NCBI GenBank assembly: GCA_964653145.1 | Contig: CAZZCG010000005.1 | Location: 62,001 to 126,000 of the forward strand | DNA length: 64,000 nt | Direction: 5' to 3' | From: Pseudocalidococcus sp964653145 | GTDB lineage: Bacteria > Cyanobacteriota > Cyanobacteriia > Thermosynechococcales > Thermosynechococcaceae | The notes under the pieces: generated by a model | Told to the model about the DNA's origin: nothing | Database searches by the model: none | Seen by the model: the letters and a program-made list of their open reading frames with translations, nothing else | Translations under genes and position numbers: made by a program | In this document: positions 1-7,697 of the stretch, one piece after another | Position numbering within the stretch: the stretch's first letter is position 1 | Layout: each line of letters begins with the position of its first letter

Positions 1-843
1 GCCATGGATCGCTTCAAACACCGCATAGTCATCGCCAATGTTTGCCCCAGGGGCTACCCCTAACCCGCCAATCATCCCCGCACACAGATCCGACAAAATA
101 TCGCCGTAGAGGTTGGGCATGACCATGACATCGTAAAGTTCCGGCTTTTGCATCAACTGCATACACATGTTGTCCACGATCCGATCTTCAAACTCAATGG
201 TGGGGTAATTGGGGGCCAGTTTCCGAGCCGTCTCTAAAAACAACCCATCGGTAAATTTCATGATGTTGGCTTTGTGAACCGCTGTGACTTTTTTGCGGGC
301 ATTGGCCTGGGCATAGTTAAAGGCGAAGTTGATAATTTTCTCGCTGCCATAGACGGAAATTGGCTTCACCCCAATCGCAGCATCATCCCGAATCGGCTTA
401 CCGGATAAATCGCTGAGAAATTTCCTGGCCTGGGCAGCTTCAGTCGTGGTGTAGTCAAATTCAATTCCGGCGTAGAGGTCTTCGGTGTTTTCCCGGACAA
501 TCACCAAATCGATATCGTGAAAATAGCTTTTGACGCCAACAATGGATTTAGCGGGGCGGAGATTGGCATAGAGGTTGAGGCGTTTGCGAATTTCCACATT
601 GACCGAGCGAAACCCAGTCCCCACCGGCGTCGTAATCGGCCCTTTAATCGCTGTTTTGGTCTCTTTAATGGAATCTAAAACACTTTCAGGGAGAGGTGTG
701 CCGTATTTGTCCATCATGTCCACCCCCGCATCCACGACGTGCCAATCAAAGGCTACCCCGGTTGCATCTAAGGCCGTTTGGGTCGCTAAAGCCACTTCAG
801 GGCCAATTCCATCGCCGCGAATTAAGGTGACTGCATGGGCCAC
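1..843 (-). CDS. NAD-type isocitrate/isopropylmalate dehydrogenase family, 3' end outside window
   Basis: The first 281 codons are present; the C-terminus lies beyond the window edge. The predicted reaction is oxidative decarboxylation of isocitrate to 2-oxoglutarate. The N-terminus has the family motif GDGIGPE near residue 10. A central RENTEDLYAGIEF block is typical of the NAD-dependent, short IDH branch, and NLYGDILSDLCAG comes near the end. The start is GTG at 841-843, preceded by a strong AGGAGG about 7 bases upstream. Cyanobacterial icd is usually the longer NADP enzyme, so this is a different family branch. Isopropylmalate or homoisocitrate dehydrogenase activity cannot be excluded from sequence alone. 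Confidence 0.85.
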   Translation of the reverse strand, partial: MAHAVTLIRGDGIGPEVALATQTALDATGVAFDWHVVDAGVDMMDKYGTPLPESVLDSIKETKTAIKGPITTPVGTGFRSVNVEIRKRLNLYANLRPAKSIVGVKSYFHDIDLVIVRENTEDLYAGIEFDYTTTEAAQARKFLSDLSGKPIRDDAAIGVKPISVYGSEKIINFAFNYAQANARKKVTAVHKANIMKFTDGLFLETARKLAPNYPTIEFEDRIVDNMCMQLMQKPELYDVMVMPNLYGDILSDLCAGMIGGLGVAPGANIGDDYAVFEAIHG

Positions 844-1142
844 GGGGGATCCTCCTAAAAACAGATGGGGGCGTAATTGTTTTCAGGATCATACCGTCAA
901 ATTATCCAGGCCCCTGTCAAGAAATCCTTAAGTTTTGTTCGCTGCCTCCCAGGCCAGGAATCTTAAGATTTACTCCGGTTAGTTTTTGGGACTAAACCGA
1001 TTTGGAGGTGCTACACTATCAAGTCAAATTACGTTTTTCCATAAAAAGTTTTGGGGGACTAGGGCTGAGAGTGAAAGCCCAACTTTCCTGCATTTGCGAG
1101 TTTTCTCCTGCTTTGGATTCTTCTCTACCTGAGTCTTTTTCC
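844..1142. other. Intergenic region between the IDH gene and the PP2C phosphatase
   Basis: This 299-base divergent gap must hold both promoters. I see two GGCCTGG/CCAGGCC words (about 906 and 951) and no RNA gene. The reading frame of the downstream phosphatase stays open back to a TTG at 1002, so part of this stretch could be translated if that start is used. No Shine-Dalgarno sequence supports that. Confidence 0.5.
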
Positions 1143-2543
1143 ATGACTACGACGGCCCCGCCTGCTTCGTTATCCACCCTGCTGCAACCCTCCCCAGGCC
1201 CGGTTTTGGCCCTAAAGCAACTGGTGGCGCGGCTCCAGCGGGAAAACAGCAAAATTCAAGAACTCCTGGCTTCCCTCAGCTTTGCCCTGCGTACCCTGAA
1301 CAATCTCAATCAGTTTTTTGAGCTGATTCCTTTAATTACGTCCCGGGTAACCGAGGCTGATGCCACTGCCCTCGTGCTATTCCGGGCCGATGGTCAGGTG
1401 CGTCTCGAACAACTCCATTGCCATGCCAGCGATCAATGCCCAAATATCCGTTCAGCCCTGGAAACGGCAACCCGAACCTTGGCCAATGGCCTGGCGAATG
1501 TGGATCCGGATCATGCCCAAGAGTCTTTGGAGAGCCAACTGGATGCCCAACTTGCGGCCCAGATTCCCACCGGCATTAAGTTTTTTGGGACGAGTATTTT
1601 GGTTAAGGATTCCCAGCTTAAGGAACGGGGCCGGCTGTACATCTTTACCCAAGCTCCCCAGTACGACTGGTCAGAAACCCGACAACATCTGATGCAGGTG
1701 ATTGCGGATCAAACGGCGATGGCTATTGCTAACGATGAACTGGCCATCAAACTCCGGGAGCGCCAACGCCTAGATCGGGAGTTGGAAATTGGTGCCGAAA
1801 TTCAAAAGAACCTTTTACCGACCCATTGCCCAGAAATTGCAGGCCTGGAATTAGCAGCTGCCTGTCAAACCGCCAGTTGGGTGGGGGGGGATTATTACGA
1901 TTTTATTCCGATTACCTTTGGCCAGGGAGATCACCGGGGCCTGCCTCAGGGGCGTTGGGGCATTGCTGTTGGGGATGTCATGGGTAAGGGCGTGCCTGCG
2001 GGGTTGATTATGACCATGACCCGGGGGATGTTACGGGCTGAAGCCTTAAACGGCCATCGTCCAAGCCGGATTATGCAACACCTGAATCGGGCCATGCAGC
2101 CAGATCTGGAAAATTCCCACCGCTTCGTCACCCTCTTTTACTCGGAATACAATCCCCAGACTCGGATTCTGTCCTACAGTAATGCCGCCCACTTACCACC
2201 GCTGCTCTGGCAGGCTAAAACTCAATCGGTACGCCGCTTGGATACCTATGGGATGCTGATTGGCCTGGATGGTCGCGCCCAATACCAGGAGGTTTCGGTA
2301 CAGCTTGAGCCGGGGGATCGGGTGATTTTCTATACCGATGGCATTACTGAAGCTGAAAATTCTCAACAGGCTCGGTTTGAAGAGTCCCGCTTGCAGGATG
2401 CCCTGGCCCAGGCCTGTCAGTTACAGTTATCCTCCAGCGAAACTTTGGACTTTATCTTTGCGGCGGTGCGGGAGTTTATGGGGCCTGGGGAAACGGCTCA
2501 GGATGATATGACGGTCATTGTCTTAACGGTAACCCCGGAGTAA
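1143..2543 (+). CDS. GAF-domain PP2C/SpoIIE-type protein phosphatase
   Basis: The product is a 466-residue cytoplasmic signalling phosphatase of the RsbU/SpoIIE class, expected to dephosphorylate serine/threonine phosphoproteins such as anti-sigma antagonists. A short coiled stretch comes first, then a GAF-like region (roughly residues 45-190), a linker helix rich in ERQRLDRELEIG, and the PP2C domain. Metal-binding motifs are intact: GGDYYDF, VGDVMGKGVPAG, FYTDGITEAEN and a terminal DDMT. The ATG at 1143 is preferred because family homology begins just after it. The frame is open upstream to TTG 1002. No partner kinase or antagonist gene is adjacent, so its target is unknown. Confidence 0.88.
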   Translation: MTTTAPPASLSTLLQPSPGPVLALKQLVARLQRENSKIQELLASLSFALRTLNNLNQFFELIPLITSRVTEADATALVLFRADGQVRLEQLHCHASDQCPNIRSALETATRTLANGLANVDPDHAQESLESQLDAQLAAQIPTGIKFFGTSILVKDSQLKERGRLYIFTQAPQYDWSETRQHLMQVIADQTAMAIANDELAIKLRERQRLDRELEIGAEIQKNLLPTHCPEIAGLELAAACQTASWVGGDYYDFIPITFGQGDHRGLPQGRWGIAVGDVMGKGVPAGLIMTMTRGMLRAEALNGHRPSRIMQHLNRAMQPDLENSHRFVTLFYSEYNPQTRILSYSNAAHLPPLLWQAKTQSVRRLDTYGMLIGLDGRAQYQEVSVQLEPGDRVIFYTDGITEAENSQQARFEESRLQDALAQACQLQLSSSETLDFIFAAVREFMGPGETAQDDMTVIVLTVTPE

Positions 2544-2623
2544 TGCCTGTCTGCTCTTGTCGGTTTCCATTTACTACAAAAGTAGTTTTTGCCTGACATC
2601 TGGCCTGGGGCTTGCCATGAAAT

Positions 2624-2635
2624 TCATTAAAATGA
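2624..2635. promoter_or_regulatory. Possible operator: inverted repeat before arsR
   Basis: A perfect 12-base inverted repeat, TCATT-AA-AATGA, ends five bases before the arsR start codon. Autoregulation is usual for ArsR repressors. The motif does not match the ATCAA-N6-TTGAT form seen upstream of the next gene, so this is a weak call. Confidence 0.3.
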
Positions 2636-2639
2636 GGTT

Positions 2640-2975
2640 ATGAAAAGCGCAACCCTTTTAACCTCTGTGGATCCCGTTGCTGGATTTCATGCCCTCTCCG
2701 ATCCGATTCGCTTAGATGTTTTACGCCTGTTACGGCAGGAAGAACTCTGTGTCTGTGACCTCTGTGAGCGCTTGGAAATCAGTCAGTCGAAACTCTCCTT
2801 TCACCTCAAAACCCTCAAGGATGCTGGCCTGGTAACTGCCCGGCAACAGGGTCGCTGGATCTACTACCGAATTCATGGCGATACCCTGACTCAATTGGAG
2901 ATCTATTTAGTCGGCTTGCACCAGGCCCCCTTTGTCGCCCCCCGTCCCAATTGTTCGGATCTCCCCTGTGGTTAA
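2640..2975 (+). CDS. arsR: ArsR-family metalloregulator with arsenic-type cysteine motif
   Basis: This is a 111-residue winged-helix repressor. Cysteines 37, 39 and 42 form the ELCVCDLC signature that binds As(III)/Sb(III) at the start of the recognition helix in classical ArsR proteins. The helix-turn-helix lies around residues 44-65 and the wing near residues 66-80. Two more cysteines (105, 110) sit at the extreme C-terminus and could add metal ligands. The gene is followed, 116 bases later and on the same strand, by an arsenic-type GAPDH gene with a good operator match in its promoter, which argues that it controls that gene. ATG 2640 is the start; the gene has no strong ribosome binding site. 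Confidence 0.88.
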   Translation: MKSATLLTSVDPVAGFHALSDPIRLDVLRLLRQEELCVCDLCERLEISQSKLSFHLKTLKDAGLVTARQQGRWIYYRIHGDTLTQLEIYLVGLHQAPFVAPRPNCSDLPCG

Positions 2976-3037
2976 GTCCCCGATTGCCCCCAGGCCCTAA
3001 GCAACACCTCCTGAGAAAACTCGACCCCAAACAACCC

Positions 3038-3053
3038 ATCAACTTTTTTTGAT
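3038..3053 (+). promoter_or_regulatory. Candidate ArsR operator overlapping the GAPDH promoter
   Basis: The sequence is ATCAA, six bases, TTGAT: the imperfect palindrome reported for ArsR operators in several bacteria. It abuts a good -10 hexamer, TACAAT at 3053-3058, and lies 38 bases before the GAPDH start. Repressor bound here would block polymerase. Confidence 0.6.
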
Positions 3054-3091
3054 ACAATCTGGCCAGTTGTCTTGGGAATGAGGGTAGTCAC

Positions 3092-4111
3092 ATGGCCTGG
3101 CGCATTGGGATTAATGGCTTTGGACGGATTGGACGTTTGGCCTTGCGGGCGGGCTGGTTGTTCCCAGAGTTAGAGTTTGTTCACATCAACGAAATTAAAG
3201 GTGGCCCGGAAACCGCAGCCCATTTGCTCCAATTTGACTCAGTGCAGGGAACTTGGGCGGAAACCGTAACCACAGAGGGAGAGCAAATCACGATTGGGGC
3301 TAAAACCCTGAGTTTTTCCGAAGCCAGTCAACCGGGGGACGTGGATTGGCCAGGCCTGGGGGTGGATTTAGTCTTGGAATGTTCGGGCAAATTTCGGCAA
3401 CCAGAGCAATTGTCCGCATATTTTGACAAAGGCGTGAAAAAAGTTATCGTTGCGGCACCGGTTAAAACCCAGGCCCTAAATATTGTCATGGGGGTAAATG
3501 ATCATCTCTACAATCCGGCAGAACACCATTTGCTAACGGCGGCATCCTGTACGACCAACTGTTTGGCCCCAATTGTCAAAGTGATTCATGAAGGCCTGGG
3601 GATTCGCCACGGCTTAATTACAACTATTCACAATGCCACCAATACCCAAGTGGTCACCGATGCCCCCCATAAAGATCTGCGCCGGGCCCGCTCAACCCTG
3701 ATGTCTTTGATTCCGACTACCACTGGCTCAGCCACGGCAATTGGGATGATTTATCCAGAGTTATTGGGCAAACTCAATGGCCTGGCGGTGCGCGTCCCCC
3801 TATTGAACGCGTCTTTAACCGATTGCGTGTTTGAAGTGGCCCGGCCGACGACAGTCACAGAGGTGAATCAACTCTTAGAAACGGCGGCGACAACCACCCT
3901 CCAGGGAATTCTCGGCTATGAAGAACGGCCCTTAGTTTCAGTGGACTATTGTCGGGATCCCCGCTCAGGGACGATTGATGCCCTATCAACAATGGTGGTG
4001 GATGACACGCAAGTTAAAATCCTGGCCTGGTATGACAATGAATGGGGCTATTCAAATCGGATGGCGGAATTGGCGCAAAAGGTTGTCCGATTGGCAGAGT
4101 CAGGTGGGTGA
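3092..4111 (+). CDS. Arsenic-type (ArsJ-associated) glyceraldehyde-3-phosphate dehydrogenase
   Basis: The 339-residue GAPDH has an N-terminal NAD-binding motif GINGFGRIGR (residues 6-15), the catalytic ASCTTNC with Cys153, and the active-site His near 180. Two blocks differ from glycolytic GAPDH and resemble the ArsJ-associated clade: PELEFVHINEIKGG near residue 25, and TNTQVVTDAPHKDLRRARS after the catalytic histidine. Enzymes of that clade form 1-arseno-3-phosphoglycerate, which the ArsJ efflux pump exports. The arsR gene lies directly upstream with an operator between, supporting arsenic control. No arsJ follows: the next gene is on the opposite strand and its end overlaps this one by 12 bases. 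A second metabolic GAPDH role is the alternative. Confidence 0.85.
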   Translation: MAWRIGINGFGRIGRLALRAGWLFPELEFVHINEIKGGPETAAHLLQFDSVQGTWAETVTTEGEQITIGAKTLSFSEASQPGDVDWPGLGVDLVLECSGKFRQPEQLSAYFDKGVKKVIVAAPVKTQALNIVMGVNDHLYNPAEHHLLTAASCTTNCLAPIVKVIHEGLGIRHGLITTIHNATNTQVVTDAPHKDLRRARSTLMSLIPTTTGSATAIGMIYPELLGKLNGLAVRVPLLNASLTDCVFEVARPTTVTEVNQLLETAATTTLQGILGYEERPLVSVDYCRDPRSGTIDALSTMVVDDTQVKILAWYDNEWGYSNRMAELAQKVVRLAESGG

Positions 4112-5065
4112 TTGGTTGAGTTGGGCCTCTCGATAGGCGGCATACACGCCCTGGACGTTGTACCAATTTAAGAAAATTCGGGCGACTTCTAGGGCCAGTT
4201 GTGGTTTTCCCCGATCAATTAACCACTGCAAAAAGGGAGCTAAAGTTCGTTCATTCAACCGCCCACCCAAGGACAGCACCCCCCAAAGTGCCCGATGCAG
4301 CCATGTCATTTGAATCATCAGGCGGACATCAAAGGTGGGATGTTTTTGATAGAAGATAATGCCCATGCGACCCCGCTGAATTTCTTGGTCGATCAGCTTG
4401 GGAATTTGCTCCAAGGTAAACGCCGGATGCCAGTGATACCCAACTGCGGTGGGGGCTTTGATCAGTTTTAAACCCATATTTTTCAGGCGGACTCCCAATT
4501 CCAAATCTTCCCAGCCGTAGAGGGTAAAGCCCAGATCAAATAATCCAGCCTCAATTAACCACTTGCGGGCAATGGCGACGTTTCCGGTGGCAAAAAAGGC
4601 GGCGGAGAAATCCGTAATTTTATAGGGTTCACTGGTGGGGTTATCAAAGTTTGCCGTGTTGATGACGCGACCATAGGTAAAAACCCGATCATCTCCAGAT
4701 TCGGCTTGGGCTTGGCTGAGGGCGGTGGCATGGGCCTGGAGAAAGGTTGCGGTCACAACTAAATCGCTATCAATGAAAATAATGGTATCCCCCTGGGCCT
4801 GGAGTACCCCTAAATTCCGTGCCGCGGCAGGGCCTTGATGGGCTTGGGTGAACAGTTTGACGTGGGGCTGGTCTGAATTTGCCTCTAACCAGGTCACGGT
4901 GCCATCGGTCGAACCATCATCCACAACAATCACTTCATAGCCTGAGATTTGGGAGTCCGGTGCCAGGGTTTGCTGTTCCAGGGCCATTAAACACTTGCGG
5001 AGGATTGGCAGGCGATTATAGGTGGGAATAACAACGCTGAAATACATGGGCATTCCTGAAGACAA
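4100..5065 (-). CDS. Family 2 glycosyltransferase
   Basis: The product is a 321-residue GT-A fold transferase. It opens with FSVVIPTYNR, followed by the nucleotide-sugar motif VVDDGSTDGT and the metal-binding DSDL (DXD-like). A later GWEDLELGVRL block is the acceptor-side ED motif of GT2 enzymes. There is no clear membrane helix, so it is likely cytoplasmic or peripheral. The start may be at MSSG (5065) or at either of two close downstream ATG codons. The substrate cannot be inferred, and neighbouring genes give no polysaccharide context. Confidence 0.82.
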   Translation of the reverse strand: MSSGMPMYFSVVIPTYNRLPILRKCLMALEQQTLAPDSQISGYEVIVVDDGSTDGTVTWLEANSDQPHVKLFTQAHQGPAAARNLGVLQAQGDTIIFIDSDLVVTATFLQAHATALSQAQAESGDDRVFTYGRVINTANFDNPTSEPYKITDFSAAFFATGNVAIARKWLIEAGLFDLGFTLYGWEDLELGVRLKNMGLKLIKAPTAVGYHWHPAFTLEQIPKLIDQEIQRGRMGIIFYQKHPTFDVRLMIQMTWLHRALWGVLSLGGRLNERTLAPFLQWLIDRGKPQLALEVARIFLNWYNVQGVYAAYREAQLNQSPT

Positions 5066-5194
5066 ACCAAGAACCAGGCCAGGTTAAATCCGCTCATGTG
5101 AACTCAATCAAGGCAGTGACCGACTGACCTATGATCTACTCTACCGATCCCCTCGGTGAATCTGCTTCTGGATTTAGATCAATCTTGAGACCCC

Positions 5195-5944
5195 ATGACG
5201 CGCTTAAAACGGTTAATCATCAATCCCCAGACCAGACAAGCCGATCGCGTTGATCTCAATCCTGAACAGTATCATTACCTGCATCATGTCTTGCGCTTGG
5301 GGCCTGGTGACGAATTTTTAGCCCTTGATGGCCAGGGCCAGGCCTGGATTGCCACGTTAATTCCCGATACGCAACAGGCGCAACTCCTGAACTCGGTGGT
5401 TTGGGAAAGTGAATTGGGCGTGAACATTTCTTTGGTCATTGCGGTTCTCAAACATCAAGCCCTTGATCAAGTCATCCACCAGGCCACGGAATTAGGCGTC
5501 ACCGATATTTATCCGATCTTGACCACTCGCAGCTTACCGGCCCCCAGTGAGCAAAAACTCCATCGCTGGCAGAAAATTGCCCAGGAAGCCACCGAACAAT
5601 CCCAACGTCTTTGTGTTCCGCAGATTCATCCCCCCCAGGCCTGGTCAGCGTTAATTGCCGAAATTCCGCCCCCTGATCAAAAATTTTTCCTGAGCTTAGA
5701 GCCGGATGCAATGCCCTTAGCCCCATTAGTCCGCAACCTGAACCCAACTTCAAAAACCGAGGATCTTTGGTTAGCCATTGGCCCAGAGGGGGGGTGGACA
5801 GCAGCGGAAATTCAACTTGCGACAGATTTTGATTGGCAACCCGTGTCCCTTGGCCAACGAACCCTACGGGCCATGACCGCAGCTATTGTGGGCCTGGGGA
5901 TAATGGCCACCAGTTTAGAAATCAGGCGTAACGCAGAAATTTAG
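5195..5944 (+). CDS. rsmE: 16S rRNA (uracil-1498-N3)-methyltransferase RsmE
   Basis: This 249-residue SPOUT-class methyltransferase modifies U1498 of 16S rRNA in the 30S subunit. An N-terminal PUA-like region (residues 1-75) includes HHVLRLGPGDEF. The C-terminal SPOUT knot shows IGPEGGWTAAE and LGQRTLRAMTA, the AdoMet-binding trefoil motifs. The length is normal. The stop codon overlaps the stop of the convergent prenyl synthase gene by 4 bases. Confidence 0.93.
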   Translation: MTRLKRLIINPQTRQADRVDLNPEQYHYLHHVLRLGPGDEFLALDGQGQAWIATLIPDTQQAQLLNSVVWESELGVNISLVIAVLKHQALDQVIHQATELGVTDIYPILTTRSLPAPSEQKLHRWQKIAQEATEQSQRLCVPQIHPPQAWSALIAEIPPPDQKFFLSLEPDAMPLAPLVRNLNPTSKTEDLWLAIGPEGGWTAAEIQLATDFDWQPVSLGQRTLRAMTAAIVGLGIMATSLEIRRNAEI

Positions 5945-6912
5945 TAGAGCCGCTCTAAAACATAATCCGTTAAATTCACCAGGGCCTGGCGGGCATCGGA
6001 ACTGGGTAGATCATCTAAACAGGGAATCGCTTTGTGGGCAAAACCCGTGGCTAAATCTCGGGCCCGTTCAATGCCAGAACTTCCCCGGACGAGTTCCAAG
6101 GCTTCCTCAATATCCCCAGCTTCACTAAATTCCCGCTCAATCAGAACTTCTAAATAGGGTTTTTCCTGCAGGGCATATAGAACTGGGGCCGTCAAATTGC
6201 CATCACGCAGATCAGAGCCAGCAGGTTTACCTAAATCATCGGTGGATCGGGTGAAGTCGAGAATATCGTCCACAATCTGAAAGGCTAATCCCAAATTTCG
6301 GCCGTACTGGTACAGGGCCTGGATCAGATGGGGCGGAACAGCACTGAGAACTCCGGCGGCCTTGGCACTGTTGGCAATCAGAGAGGCGGTTTTGTAGTAG
6401 GTCTTGTCCAGGTAGGCATCCAAACTGAGGCTAGTGTCGTAGCGGTTAAACCCCTGTTGAATTTCCCCTTCTGCAAAGTCTTTAATGACTTCTGAGAGCA
6501 GCTTGACCACGGTTAAATTATCAAGATCTGCCAAATACCACGAGGCCTGGGCAAACAAAAAATCACCGGCCTGGATCGCCACCCGATTCCCAAATAAACT
6601 GTGCACCGTGGGAATGCCGCGTCGGAGTTGGGATTGATCCACGACATCATCATGGAACAGGCTGGCGGTGTGGATCATTTCGGTAATTTCTGCCAAGCGC
6701 CGGTGTCGAGGGGTCAACTCGGAATGGGGTAAGGTGGCCCGAGAAATTAGAAAAACAATGGCTGGCCGAATTCGTTTACCCGAGGTTGAAAAGAGGTGTT
6801 CAGCGGCCGCATTCAGTACCGGATGTTGGGCCCCGATCAATTGTTTTAAATTTTCGGTGAGCAGCCTGAGATCGGCCTCTACGGGAGAAAAAAGTGAAGT
6901 TACCGAAGTCAT
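5941..6912 (-). CDS. sds: Long-chain polyprenyl (solanesyl) diphosphate synthase
   Basis: The 323-residue all-helical trans-prenyltransferase makes the C45-type side chain used for plastoquinone and, in this phylum, related quinones. The first aspartate-rich motif is DDVVD at residues 88-92 and the second is DDILD in the FQIVDDILDFT block. GKRIRP near residue 45 binds isopentenyl diphosphate. Small residues before the first motif fit a long-chain product. The exact chain length is inferred from cyanobacterial homology, not visible in sequence. Start ATG at 6912. Confidence 0.9.
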   Translation of the reverse strand: MTSVTSLFSPVEADLRLLTENLKQLIGAQHPVLNAAAEHLFSTSGKRIRPAIVFLISRATLPHSELTPRHRRLAEITEMIHTASLFHDDVVDQSQLRRGIPTVHSLFGNRVAIQAGDFLFAQASWYLADLDNLTVVKLLSEVIKDFAEGEIQQGFNRYDTSLSLDAYLDKTYYKTASLIANSAKAAGVLSAVPPHLIQALYQYGRNLGLAFQIVDDILDFTRSTDDLGKPAGSDLRDGNLTAPVLYALQEKPYLEVLIEREFSEAGDIEEALELVRGSSGIERARDLATGFAHKAIPCLDDLPSSDARQALVNLTDYVLERLY

Positions 6913-7136
6913 GGACGGGGATGCCGCAAGATTGTTTACGAAATTTTACATAATCCTAGTTGTATTCTAAGCTAACCGACTTAACTTGGGCCATCTTGGG
7001 GGAAATCCAAGCCCTGGGGCTCATCTGGGAACTCTGGCAACTTCGGGAGCATCTCTGGGGATAGTTTAATTCAATGCGTTGTGTTTTCTGAGAGCAGCGT
7101 ATAGTATTTTCAAGCCAACGCCGTTTGAGAGGGATT

Positions 7137-7688
7137 ATGCGTCTTACACCTTTGATTTTGGTTGCCACCTTGGCCTGGGGAACCGGAATGGTGGGCCTGG
7201 GGCGGGCCGCCGAGCAACTCAACTTAGTCTTGGGCAGCAATACTAGCTCTGGAATTCCGGTTTCCGTTGCCGATTTGCGAACCTTTGCCCAAACTGGAAC
7301 CGCCCCGAGCTCCTTGCAATCTATTCTGAGTTTGATGCCGGCAGATATGCAGACCAAGCTCCAGGTGGCCCTCAAAACCAACTATCCCGTGGATGTGGAA
7401 GACCTGAAAGCACGGGCCAAAACTGAGAATGGGGTCAAGGTGCTGGAAAGTTTAGCCGCTGCGACCCTGCGTCCAGGCCCCCAGGGCGTCAGTGAAATCG
7501 AGACGGCAATTCTAAAAAGCGCGTCCAATCCCCAGGGGTTCAATTTAATTGACTTTATTGAGGCCTATCCAGAGCCGGTCTTAAACTTGGATATTAATCA
7601 AATCCAATCCTTTGTGGACACCAACGAAAACTTAATTGCCCTGGCGGCTAAACGGTTAGAACAAAACGGGACAAGCGCAACTCCCTAG
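7137..7688 (+). CDS. Secreted stand-alone DUF1400 protein
   Basis: The 183-residue protein has an N-terminal signal peptide (hydrophobic residues 4-22, cleavage likely near GRAAE). It is followed by a domain I recognise as DUF1400, usually found at the N-terminus of cyanobacterial alpha/beta hydrolases. Here it ends after about 160 residues with no hydrolase domain and no GxSxG motif. The ATG at 7137 follows GAGAGGG by three bases; the frame is also open from TTG 7125. It is either a deliberate stand-alone domain or a truncated hydrolase. Confidence 0.75.
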   Translation: MRLTPLILVATLAWGTGMVGLGRAAEQLNLVLGSNTSSGIPVSVADLRTFAQTGTAPSSLQSILSLMPADMQTKLQVALKTNYPVDVEDLKARAKTENGVKVLESLAAATLRPGPQGVSEIETAILKSASNPQGFNLIDFIEAYPEPVLNLDINQIQSFVDTNENLIALAAKRLEQNGTSATP

Positions 7689-7697
7689 AGGTTCAAG

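Noticed and set aside
6956..7381. 141-codon minus-strand frame opposite the DUF1400 gene
   Set aside because: Its composition is arginine/lysine/proline-rich and unlike real proteins here, and the plus-strand gene has a proper signal peptide.
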